From assembly GCA_024500155.1 (NCBI GenBank), contig CM044866.1, forward strand, positions 37,253,501-37,317,500: DNA of 64,000 bases, in the 5' to 3' direction. Both the position numbers and the translations under genes were made by a program. Origin of the DNA: Chenopodium formosanum (lineage: Eukaryota; Streptophyta; Magnoliopsida; Caryophyllales; Amaranthaceae). The number at the start of each line of letters is the position of its first letter. Within the stretch, counting starts at the first letter, position 1. The notes under the pieces are model-generated. The model did no database searches. It saw only the letters and a program-made list of their open reading frames with translations, and was not told the DNA's origin. Below are positions 23,684-32,581 of the stretch, piece by piece.

Positions 23684-24157
23684 ATGGTAGATTTCGAGCC
23701 TCTTGCCTATGCTATTTTTGCAAGTAAGGATGAAGAGGTTGAGTTGCTTGATGCTATATACGATGCGCTGGAAGATGGGTTTTTGTGGCCTAGAAGATAC
23801 TACAATTATGGGAAGTTCGGTGATGTATTGAGCGAAAATTCCCTCACCGCTGTGGGTAAAGTTCTCAAATCTATTGATGCTGAAGAAGAGGAGAAGAAAA
23901 AAAAGAGGGTTTTGGAAGAAACTATACCCATGAGCAGTGAAAGGGAGAAAAAACAAAGATCTTCAGTTAATCCAAGATATGTCGATGTAGAGGATGAGGG
24001 GGAAAACGAGCTTCCTGATGCTGCTCCGAATGAGGGGAAAATGAGGGGGATGCTGCTCCGATTGAGGGGAAAAATGACCCTTGTTGCTGCTCCGAATGAG
24101 GGGGAAATTGACCCCGGTCTGCTCCGAAAGAGGGGAAAATTGACCCTCCATTTGTGA
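23684..24157 (+). CDS. Unrecognised 157-aa ORF inside the mariner element
   Basis: ATG at 23684 opens MVDFEPLAYAIFASKDEEVE. The frame also stays open upstream to 23528, but that part is CT-rich and leader-like. Residues 1-70 look like real protein (mixed acidic, aromatic and hydrophobic; LLDAIYDALEDGF, then FLWPRRYYNYGKFGDVL). They are followed by a Glu/Lys-rich linker and a C-terminus made of repeated AAPNEGK-type segments. Those come from the DNA repeat at 24020-24150, so the C-terminal part may be secondary. Mariner elements normally encode only transposase. Candidate explanations are a captured host exon, an accessory protein, or a chance frame. I do not recognise the family. Confidence 0.45.
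   Translation: MVDFEPLAYAIFASKDEEVELLDAIYDALEDGFLWPRRYYNYGKFGDVLSENSLTAVGKVLKSIDAEEEEKKKKRVLEETIPMSSEREKKQRSSVNPRYVDVEDEGENELPDAAPNEGKMRGMLLRLRGKMTLVAAPNEGEIDPGLLRKRGKLTLHL
24018..24150. repeat. Tandem repeat of about 35-bp GCTCCGAATGAGGGG units
   Basis: Four units, each GCTGCTCCGA(A/T)TGAGGGG(A)AAA followed in three by TTGACCCT-like bases. They encode the repeated PNEGK-type C-terminus of the mariner-borne frame. Confidence 0.75.
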
Positions 24158-24354
24158 CGATTTCTGAATCCCTTTTTATATTGATTATTTTTTACCGTAA
24201 TTGTTAATTGTTAGGGCATTGTGAAATTAAGTCCCTGGTTATATGTTAACTATTGGTTACATTGAGAAGGAGGTTTGTATATTCTTGATTGGTTATCGGC
24301 AACAGTAGTTGCTGGCCAAGGGGGTGTGAATTTTGTTTTTGATCTGATTTAGTG

Positions 24355-24422
24355 GACTGAGTTTGTTGTTGCTTTGGTGAATGAGTTTGTTGTTGCTTTG
24401 GTGAATGAGTTTGTTGTTACTT
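24355..24422. repeat. Direct repeat GAGTTTGTTGTTGCTTTGGT
   Basis: Two full 24-bp units and a partial third in tandem inside the mariner element. Confidence 0.7.
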
Positions 24423-24904
24423 ATGGTATTTTTACTCCCTGTGCTTTGTGAGTCCCTTTGAGTCCCTGTTGGGGTTGTGGTGGTTGATGGATGATGACAA
24501 TACTAAATGTATGAATTTGGTCTTGATGAAAAGTCTTTGAGGGACCATTTCTTAAACATGCTAAGTGAGTCCCTTTAATGTGGTCTGTTTTTGCAATATA
24601 AAGTCCCTAAGATCTCAATGATTCAATTTGAGAGATCATTCTTGTTACTAAATCTAAATGATGAGGGGACTCATCTGATCTTGAAATGGCATGTTTGATT
24701 TGCTCCAATTTTAACATTATTGAGGTAATAAACAGGATTTCATTTGTTGTGATGAAATTGTAATCTCTTTAATGGATTTAAGATGTCACTCAAGAGTTGT
24801 TCAATATGTACATAAATCTGTAAACAATTTTCTTATGACTTGAATGTGCTAGAATGTCATTCATGTTCAAATTCAAAATGCCCTTTTCATTACATAACAT
24901 TCAA

Positions 24905-25125
24905 TAAGCACAAATGACACAATTATCTGACCATGGCTATCACTACATGACTAACTTCCTCTAAGATTCAAAACATATCCAAATCACTTAAAAAAAAAAA
25001 AAAACACAGATGAACAAAATGACATAATTATCTGACCATGGCTATCACTACATGACTGATTGCCTTTAAGATTCAAAACATAATATCCAAACCACTAAAA
25101 AAAAAACATAGATGCACAAAATACC
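24905..25125. repeat. Tandem duplication of about 110 bp in the mariner element
   Basis: Both copies contain ATTATCTGACCATGGCTATC, CACTACATGACT and GATTCAAAACATA and end in A-rich ACATAGATGCACAAAAT-type sequence. They differ by a few substitutions and A-tract length. Confidence 0.8.
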
Positions 25126-25325
25126 TTTGTTTATACACATAACCAAATCATATTTGAGTCCCTCTCGTATGCTTAGGCAAAAAATGGTTATGTGTGGTTG
25201 TCTTTGCTTGGTCAGTTCTTGCTTAAATGCTTAATAAGCATCCACTTCTTGGTTTGTTTCCTCTGGGTTTGCTACTATTAGCCTCTTATTAAGGTATTTC
25301 ACAGCTTCCTCTACTAACTCTTTCT

Positions 25326-26610
25326 CTACCTCCAAATTATCAGGAAACAATCCCAAATTTTCAAGTCTCTTTTTGCCTTTATGAGGAGGGGGTAGTTGTT
25401 ACCACCTTGTTTTCCTAGTATCTCAATCATACAAGCTTGTAAAGTCAACCAACTGTTTCTGTTTACGTGAGGTTCAAACCACTCATATGCCTCTTCAACC
25501 CTTTCTATTAACTCAGTTAGGTTTTTTGGGAATGAATGATATTGGATGGATTGAACCGTGTTGAATAACCCCAAATCTAGCACATTCAGGTCTTTTGGTA
25601 TTTGATGGGGTTTGGCGTTGTCCCACTGGATGAAGATTTTTTTGTCCATATCTGCTGGCCATTTTTGCTTGATTGTTGGTATGACTTTGTTGATAAGCAT
25701 TTCCCTGATAACTTCCCTGTTAACATTCTGCAATGCTTTTGGTTCCAGAGTTCCTTTCTTCCTGTTCTTAATGTTTTTTTTTTTTTTTTTGGCTGTTTGA
25801 TAGTAAACAAAGGGGAAAATCCCATACTTACCATCATGTGTCATCACTCCATTATGACTGTATATTGGCCTTGAAATCAAACCCATGAACATAGCCTTGA
25901 TCTTATACCTTCTGGATACTTGGCATCTATATGGATTATCCTCTTTGGGAAGCAAGTAGAACCTTCTTGTCTTGGGGCACAAATAAAACCACTTTTCATC
26001 TATGTGTACTACATGTTGCATGTCATCAAAAGTTGGATTCGAGTTTGGGGTAGTAGGAGGGTTGATGTGTGACAAAACACACTTCAATCTTGCTATGTTG
26101 TGGGCTTCTGTTAAACCTGGTTTGTTGTTGCTCGTATGGCATCTTAGTTTACCCCTCTTTTTCAGCCTGTGAATGATGACATGGCTGATCTTTAAGTATC
26201 CAGCGTAGTTTCTTTCAGTTGTCCTCAAGTGGAGGGGAACTGACTGCAACCATTCTTCAGAGTACTCTTTTGGTTTTGGCCTTAACTTGCCAATTGCCTT
26301 TGAACTGACATCAACCACCCCCACTTTGTCTTTTCTTGCATACATCGTCCCAAAGTCTTGTTATTGTACTCTTGTGAACATCATACTCTCTGGAAAGTGA
26401 TAATTTGAGGCCCCTTGGCAGCTTCCCATCTTGTTGCATTGCTAACATAGTGTCAACTAATGCCCTTTTTTGGTGGAGCTTTAAATGTGGTTTGCGTCTC
26501 TTGTTTGGTGGACTATGTTGTTCTTCATTTTCTGACTGAATGCACATATGCTCCTCCTCCATTAAAATTTGCTCCAAATTGTAAAATTCCTCATCAAACA
26601 TGTCTGCCAT
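25326..26610 (-). pseudogene. Mariner (DD39D-type) transposase, frameshifted and core-deleted
   Basis: Cut-and-paste transposase of the plant mariner/Stowaway group. The N-terminal part (26610-26311) has a helix-turn-helix region (LKLSLSREYDVHKSTITRLW). The reading frame then shifts by one base in a GGGGG run near 26322, and the rest continues at 26345-25326. Catalytic motifs: HIDEKWF (first Asp), IQWDNAKPH (second Asp) and DLNVLDLG (third Asp). Plant mariners place about 39 residues between the second and third Asp; here only 9 remain, so about 90 bp of the catalytic core is missing. A poly-Lys stretch (AKKKKKN) comes from a long A tract. The protein cannot be active, so the element would need help from elsewhere to move. 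Confidence 0.9.
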
Positions 26611-27112
26611 TTTGTGGTTTTTTTTCTTCGTTTTTTTCTTTCTTTAATTTTCAGTTTGAATGAGAGTAGAAGAAGAAGAAGAAGAATTTTTTGGCTGCTT
26701 GAAGATGTACACTGCTAGGACTTCATTATTATTATGTAGTGTACTATAATTTTTTTTTAAGCTTTGGTAGTAGTGGAAAAACATTAATTTTGAACATTGG
26801 TAATTGTTGTTGTATAAATAGGGGATGACTTTGTGGATGGAATTTAAAGTTAGCTATGAAAAAAAAAAAAAAAAATCTGGCGGTTCCTTAATTTTTTGGT
26901 TGAAAATTTCAGTACAATGCTTTTGGAGGGAGACTTTTACCCCCCAAAAAGTTGGCAGAATTTGTGAAGTACATTTAACAAACAAGGACCCCACATTCTC
27001 TCTCCTACTTCTTAATCACATGCCCTCTCTTTACTTAATCTCCATTTCTCATATTTTGACTAGGAGTCCATGGCGACTCCAAAGTTGCAAAAAACTTGAA
27101 ATGGAGGTAGTA

Positions 27113-27850
27113 TATCAAATGTAGTGGGTATTTAAGTTTCTTGTTACTCATTTTCACCACTGTCTAAAAAAAAAAAAAAGTTCGCTCCTCCGATCCTCCT
27201 CCTTGTTCTTCTTCATGTAGTTTTACTTTCTCTCTCCTCTTTCTCTAATTCTCTGCAAATCTCAACCTAACCTCAATGTCTGACAAACAACAACAACTAC
27301 AACAAACTACTCAAAATCCTAATTTTTGACGAAATTCAAATGCCAAATTCAATTAAAAATGAAGCAAAATTTGGCACCCTTACTGCTACTATTGTTGTTT
27401 CTCCATTGCCAGATTCAATTAAAAAATGAAGTGAAAAAGTACTCTACAACGAGCTCACATTTCTCTAGTTCTCATCGATTTCACTACTTCAAATGTTGCT
27501 GATGATCTTAAGCTTAATTGCAATATTTCACAGCAATTTGGCACCCAATTTCTAAATTTCAGGCTTTAATTGTAGAAATTTGGCAAAGAGGAGAGATAAA
27601 TTGGGTAGAGCAGGGATATGGTTGTTAGTGATGGTGGTCTGGCTTGGAGAAGAAGCTTAGAAAAGAGGAGAGAGAAGACTTGTGGTGTAAGATTATTTTT
27701 TAAAAATAAAAAAGGGTAATGCTATATGCAACCCTCATTTAATATACTTTCTTTTTTAGTATTAATTTGGGAATTTATCAACAATTCACGAGTAAATCGG
27801 TGTAATAAATGTTTATTTAATGTTAATTCTTTCCGTTTTAAGCTTCTTAT
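27113..27850. other. Gene-free flank between mariner and CACTA elements
   Basis: A CT-rich leader-like stretch (27180-27260) and AT-rich DNA, with no supportable gene. GTTCGCTCCTCC at 27181 also occurs at 23022 on the other side of the mariner element. Confidence 0.5.
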
Positions 27851-29503
27851 CACTAGTAGAAAAATTCAAAAATACAACGCTCATTGGCCACCGGTTTTTG
27901 AAAACCGGTGGTTTAATTAAGTGGCGGGATGAGGCAAAGAACAATGGCCACCGGTTCAACCAAACCCGTGGCAAAAATTGGAAAGGCCACCGGTTTTGAA
28001 CCGGTGGCAATAACTAAGTATATTAAAAAAAAAAAAAAACCGGCCTTTATTTGTTCCTATATATACCCTAACCCTAAATGATCGGCGCCTCTTTCCTCAA
28101 TTCCTCCTTCTGTCTTCTCCTCTCTCCTCTCTCCTCCTTCTCCTTTCCTCCTTCTCGTTCTGTCTTCTGTCTAGCTTATCCCCTTTAATTTCCTCCTTCT
28201 GTCTTCTCCTCTCTCCTCCTTCTCTCTCTCCCCTCTCCTTCATCTCTCTTCGACCTCTCTTCTCTGTCCTCTCTCCTCCCTATCTTTCCTCTTCTTTCCA
28301 ATTTCTCTTCTTTCCTCTTCTTTCAAAATTAGATCCAAAAATCCATCTCAAAAATCTGAGGTTAGTGCATGTCCGCTTACAATCCAAAAATTTCATCTGT
28401 CTTCTTCCCACCACCATCACCGCCGCCATCAAGTCCGCTTACAAGTCAAATTTGAGGTTAGTGCATGTTTTTGGGTTTAATTATTCGGGGTTATGGTTTA
28501 TCGGTTTAATTATTTATTTTATATGCCTTGATTTTTTTGGGTTTGATTGTTGTAATATTGTTTGAAATTGATGGGTGTAATTGATTTTGGAATTATTTGG
28601 GATAATTGATTTTTTCATTATTTTGCGCGTAATTGATTTTTCGAAATTTTTAGGTTTAATTGAGTTTCGAAAGTTTTGGGGTTAATTAATTTGCTGGGTT
28701 TAATTGATTTTCTGGGTTTGCTGACTTTAATTGATTTGCTGGGTAAGATCCGTTTTCGAAAGTTTTGGAGTTCGTAGATTTGCTGGGTTTTATTAGGCGA
28801 AATTAATTTTGCTGGGATTTGCTGGGTTCGAAAGTGTTTTTTTTTTATGAGAAAAAAAAAAAAAAACATTTTGCTGGGTTCGAAAGTGTTAGTCCTGCAT
28901 GAGTTTTCAGGGTTTTTTTCGCATTTTTTTTTTAAGTTTTATTAATTTCTGTGTTTTAATTGATGCAGGTGTTAATTAAGGAAACAAGGATTCAAGACTT
29001 GATTTTGGAATAATTTTTTTGATGTATTTTTTTATATATATTGTACAACAACAATTTCTGAGTTGAATTTCATAATAAATCATTGTAATTTTTAATTTTT
29101 TTTTGTATTGTACAATAAAAATTTACTTGTTGAATATAATGGGATTACATTTCATTGTTTTTGCGCTTCTGCTATACTGTGATGTTTGGTTTGCATTTTA
29201 CTTGTGTTTTTATATAATTTTTATTATAATTGTAGCAAAATGCAAAAGGCAAAAAAAAAAAAAAAAAAAAAAAAACATGTTATTGCCACCGGTTAATCGG
29301 TGGCATTTATCTTAAATATTAAAAAAAAAAAATCGGGAAGCATTTTTGCCACCGGTTAACCGGTGGCAATACTTGTTTTTGCCATCGGTTTTGAACCGGT
29401 GGCCTTTATTCTGGGATTTGCCACCCCCCAACTGACCACCGGTTCAAAACCGGTGGCATAGGGGGGTTTTGAACCGGTGGCCAACTAGTTTTTTCGCCTA
29501 GTG
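27851..29503. mobile_element. Non-autonomous CACTA element, 1653 bp
   Basis: CACTAGTAGAAAAA on the left and TTTTTTCGCCTAGTG on the right, flanked by TAT on both sides (27848-27850, 29504-29506), the 3-bp TSD of CACTA elements. The subterminal regions carry many copies of a palindrome built on GCCACCGGTT...AACCGGTGGC: at least three on the left (27886-28010) and five on the right (29284-29485). In this superfamily such subterminal repeats are transposase binding sites. The interior holds a CT-rich leader-like stretch (28085-28320), two copies of TCTGAGGTTAGTGCATGT-like DNA and no coding frame. Confidence 0.92.
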
Positions 29504-29811
29504 TATATTCAGCCCTTAGGGCTGCATATATTTCTTTCCATAAAAAAATTATGGCTGGCCAGCCACATATGAAAGTTTGTGATGAAGAATTTTACTTATA
29601 ACCAAACACTACATATTACAATTAATATGAATATCCAATTAACAATAGGGTTTTACTCCTATCCGAATAACCACGTAATTATAATTATAAACTATTTATT
29701 AAGTCGGTTTTTTTTTCAAACACAAATGTTCAAAACAATCTTATGTACGATAACGCTATTGTAAACCAATAGCACGTGAGCCCTCTTCATTACTTTCTTT
29801 TTTCAGTTTCT

Positions 29812-29965
29812 CTCTCTCCTCACTTATTTTTCACCCACTACGGAAACCACCACCGCCGCCACCATTGCCGCGAGCTTGAGCCTCTCTCTCTCTCCTCACT
29901 TATTTTTCACCCACTACGGAAGCCACCGCCGCCGCCACCATTGCCACGAGCTTGAGCCTCGTTAA
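29812..29965. repeat. Tandem duplication, 76-bp period
   Basis: CACTTATTTTTCACCCACTA occurs at 29821 and 29897, each followed by the CGGAA(A/G)CCACC...GAGCTTGAGCCTC block. It duplicates the glycine-codon end of the RNA-binding protein fragment. Confidence 0.8.
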
Positions 29966-30072
29966 CAGTGATCTGACGGTCATTGAGTGTTTGGCCGTTC
30001 ATTCCTTCGATCGTAGCATCAAGCTCTTCTTTGCTTCCGAATGTAACGAAGCCAAATCCTCTGTTTTGTGAG
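29907..30072 (-). pseudogene. Glycine-rich RNA-binding protein, exon 2 fragment
   Basis: Encodes RGFGFVTFGSKEELDATIEG, then MNGQTLNDRQITVNEAQARG and a glycine run: the second half of an RRM (RNP1 = RGFGFVTF) and the start of the Gly-rich tail of a GRP7-type protein (small nuclear/cytoplasmic RNA chaperones). It begins right after a CAAAACAG splice-acceptor sequence, matching the conserved intron of these genes. The first half of the RRM is not found upstream, where a minisatellite (30212-30425) occupies the place. The tail is cut after FRSG and its DNA partly duplicated. A truncated copy, not a working gene. Confidence 0.8.
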
Positions 30073-30211
30073 TAACAATAGTAACAGATCAAAGAAGTAG
30101 CAGAAAATTTCGAATGAAATTAACAAAATATGGTTTAATTTTGAAAAAAACAAAAAAAACTAGTGAGATTTTAATACTCTGTTTTGCAATTTGCATATGT
30201 AGCTTAATTAC

Positions 30212-30425
30212 TCTTGTGAAAAAAAAAGGGTCACTTTTGTGAAAAAAAAAAGGGTCACTTTTTGAGAAAAAAAAAGGTCATTTTTGTGAAAAAGAGTCAT
30301 TTTTGTGAAAAAAAAGGATTATTTTTGTGAAAAAAATGGTCACTTTTGTGAAAAAAGGGTCACTTTTATGAAAATATGGGTTACTTTTGTAAAAAAAAAA
30401 AAAGGGTCACTTTTATAAGAAAAAT
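30212..30425. repeat. Minisatellite, about 22-bp unit, about ten copies
   Basis: Units of (GGGTCACTTTTGTGAAAAAAA) with variable A-run length and substitutions. They differ mainly in A count, as expected of slippage. Confidence 0.8.
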
Positions 30426-30532
30426 GTTCGATGTATAATAAAATTATTTTAAACCGAGGGCATGATTTAGTTACAACTGATAATGGAAATAAAACTAAAT
30501 AAATAAATAAAGGTGAAGATTGAATATAAAAA

Positions 30533-30640
30533 TTAAAAGCAAGAAATAGTAAGATGGAGAATTGTACCAGAAAATTTGACGAAAAAACAGAAATAAGCTA
30601 CGCTCCCTGCCAACAACAGCGCTAACATGACGGCCTTCAT
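30533..30640 (-). CDS. Possible 35-aa frame beginning with a signal peptide
   Basis: MKAVMLALLLAGSVAYFCFF and so on: Lys after Met, a hydrophobic core and a small-residue Gly-Ser-Val-Ala site look like a secretion signal. It could be exon 1 of a lost gene, since GGTACAATT at about 30570 could be a donor. No downstream exon is recognised. It may be chance. Confidence 0.25.
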   Translation of the reverse strand: MKAVMLALLLAGSVAYFCFFVKFSGTILHLTISCF

Positions 30641-31711
30641 TATCTGAGTATTCATTATAACAAGTCGACTAATGAATAAATTCAGCATTAATTATCTTGT
30701 ACGATAAAGTATCTATTTATAAGATTATAAATATACTCATTGTATACCCATGAATATAACACAAATTCCTATAATCCTATGAGATTAACACGCTAACTAG
30801 GTTAGGAATCTTAGGATGGATATAATTCTACACCTTTATATTTTATTATTTTATTTAAACAATGTAGAATAATAATAAAATAATAATAATAATACAAGCA
30901 TGCTATCCTACCTTTTAAAAATAAATAATAAAAAAAAAACACTTTTTCACAAAAATACAAAATACTATCCTATATTTTCGATAACCATGTTTGTAGAAAC
31001 ATCATAACTTTGTACTTAATCTAAACATAAGGAAAATTTGACATTTGCTACCACTTAAAATCACTGGCTTCAGATTTGCTACCTATTAAATTTTTTTTTT
31101 TTTAACTTTGCTACTACCCTAAACAGATGTTGTTAAAAATAACTACCACTTAACAACTTCTGTTATTTTTCGTTTATGTGGGGTCCACTCTAATGGCTAG
31201 TTGATGTTTTCCCCCATTTAAACTCGATTTCCCTACTTCATCACTTCTTTCTCTGAATCTTTGCTCTGAATCTTTCATCCTCTTTATTTTCTGATTCAAA
31301 TTGCATCAATTCAAAACACAAATACTTTGAAACAATAATTTACAATTTGGTTGTGTGGTGTTGCATCAATCATTTTTCTGTTTTTGGTAAGGGATTAGGG
31401 TTTGCTGGGTAGTTTTGCGAAGGAATTTTTGGCGGAAAAAAGGTATGTTGGTGCTTAATTAGCTTCAATTTATGCAATTAATGTTTGATTAACTTAGTAA
31501 TTAAAGTGTTAGAATAATATATTAGTTAAATTACTATGTTGACAGGGATTAAATTGTAGTTAGATCGATGAAAAGAAATTAGGGTTCTTGAGGAAAATTG
31601 AATTGGGGGTTTTTGGCTATGTTTGATAATCATGAAATTGAAAGTGTTTGTTGGTAATTACAATAGTTTTTGATGCTACCATTCATTAATTTCTGGTATT
31701 TGCAGGGAATT

Positions 31712-32215
31712 ATGTCTTTGATTAGTTCTTCCCCCTCAAAATACAAGAATTGTGACTGTGGCATTCCCATGGCTAGGTTGACCTCTTGGACAAGAGAGAA
31801 ACCAGGTAGAAAGTTCTTGACTTGCAAGTTTTATGATCCCAAAACAGAAACAAGGGGCTATAAGTGCTTTCATTGGTTGGATGAAGATGATAGGACTGAT
31901 TGGCAAAGGGATGTGATCAACCAATTGATTCTGGACAAAAAGCTGATGAAGGGTGAGATGAGCTCACTACAGAGGGAAGTTGAGGATCTCAGTGGGAAAA
32001 GAAGGTGCTTGCTCACTGAGAATGAGAACCTCAAAGTGAAGTGCAAAGCCCTCAATGCTGACAGGAAGAGAAACTCTAAGGAAGGCCATCAAAATAATAT
32101 TGGATTAGGGGTAGTTGTTGTGGGTGTTGGGTATGTTAGTTGTTGTAGATTAGGGGTAGTTGTTGTGGGTGTTCTGTTCATGTTGGGTATGTTAGTTGTT
32201 GTTAAAAAGGGTTAA
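31712..32215 (+). CDS. GRF-type zinc-finger protein carried by the MuDR-like element
   Basis: The coding exon follows an acceptor (TTTGCAG, 31705). A GT donor at 31443 would close a 263-bp intron in the 5' leader. The 167-aa product has an N-terminal GRF zinc finger (NCDCG...CKFYDPKTETRGYKCFHW, about residues 10-60), a coiled-coil region rich in Leu/Glu/Lys (KKLMKGEMSSLQREVEDLSG, about 75-125) and a hydrophobic Val/Gly/Leu C-terminus that may be a membrane anchor. Similar short GRF plus coiled-coil proteins (At4g04775-like) are abundant in plant genomes. GRF fingers bind single-stranded nucleic acid in other proteins. Its place inside the element suggests an accessory protein in the mudrB position; that role is inference. 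The frame is intact, unlike the neighbouring transposase. Confidence 0.75.
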   Translation: MSLISSSPSKYKNCDCGIPMARLTSWTREKPGRKFLTCKFYDPKTETRGYKCFHWLDEDDRTDWQRDVINQLILDKKLMKGEMSSLQREVEDLSGKRRCLLTENENLKVKCKALNADRKRNSKEGHQNNIGLGVVVVGVGYVSCCRLGVVVVGVLFMLGMLVVVKKG

Positions 32216-32581
32216 GTTAGTCTTGGGTTTATGTTAGTAGGTATTGAATGTGTTGTTATTATGTTGTAATAGTCTACTCACTTGAAGTGGACAATATGTT
32301 ATTGTAAGCTCTTGAACTTTGAATGAAAAAGGCTACTTTTATGAAAAAAGACTACTTTAAGTGCTTAAATTTGACAAACAGATAACTTGTTCCAAACAGA
32401 TAACTTGATCTCAAACTTGTTCCAAGTACTTAAACTTGTTCCAACAAACAGATAACTTGTTCCAAATACTTAAGGGATACTTAAACTACCTTAAACTATT
32501 ACAGACAGCAGTTTAAACTAAATGTTCATAATTCACTGAAGGCATACTAAAACTATTACATAAGTGTTCAAAACAGACAGT

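Larger units (their letters stand above)
23230..27110. mobile_element. Mariner-like element, 3881 bp, both ends intact
   Basis: The left end CTACCTCCGTTTCAAGTTTT continues TTGCAACTTT. The right end is its inverted copy with one mismatch over about 30 bp. TA duplication at 23228-23229 and 27111-27112. The CTxCCTCCGT end type is that of the plant mariner/Stowaway group. It carries a transposase on the minus strand (25326-26610) and a second, opposite frame (23684-24157), plus internal tandem duplications. 24160-25320 holds no other gene. Confidence 0.9.

Noticed and set aside
25602..25874. Phe/Val-rich frame opposite the mariner transposase
   Set aside because: Antisense shadow of the transposase core.
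30212..30425. Regular repeats that might suggest a CRISPR array
   Set aside because: Plant nuclear DNA. Units are contiguous with no unique spacers and differ by A-run length.
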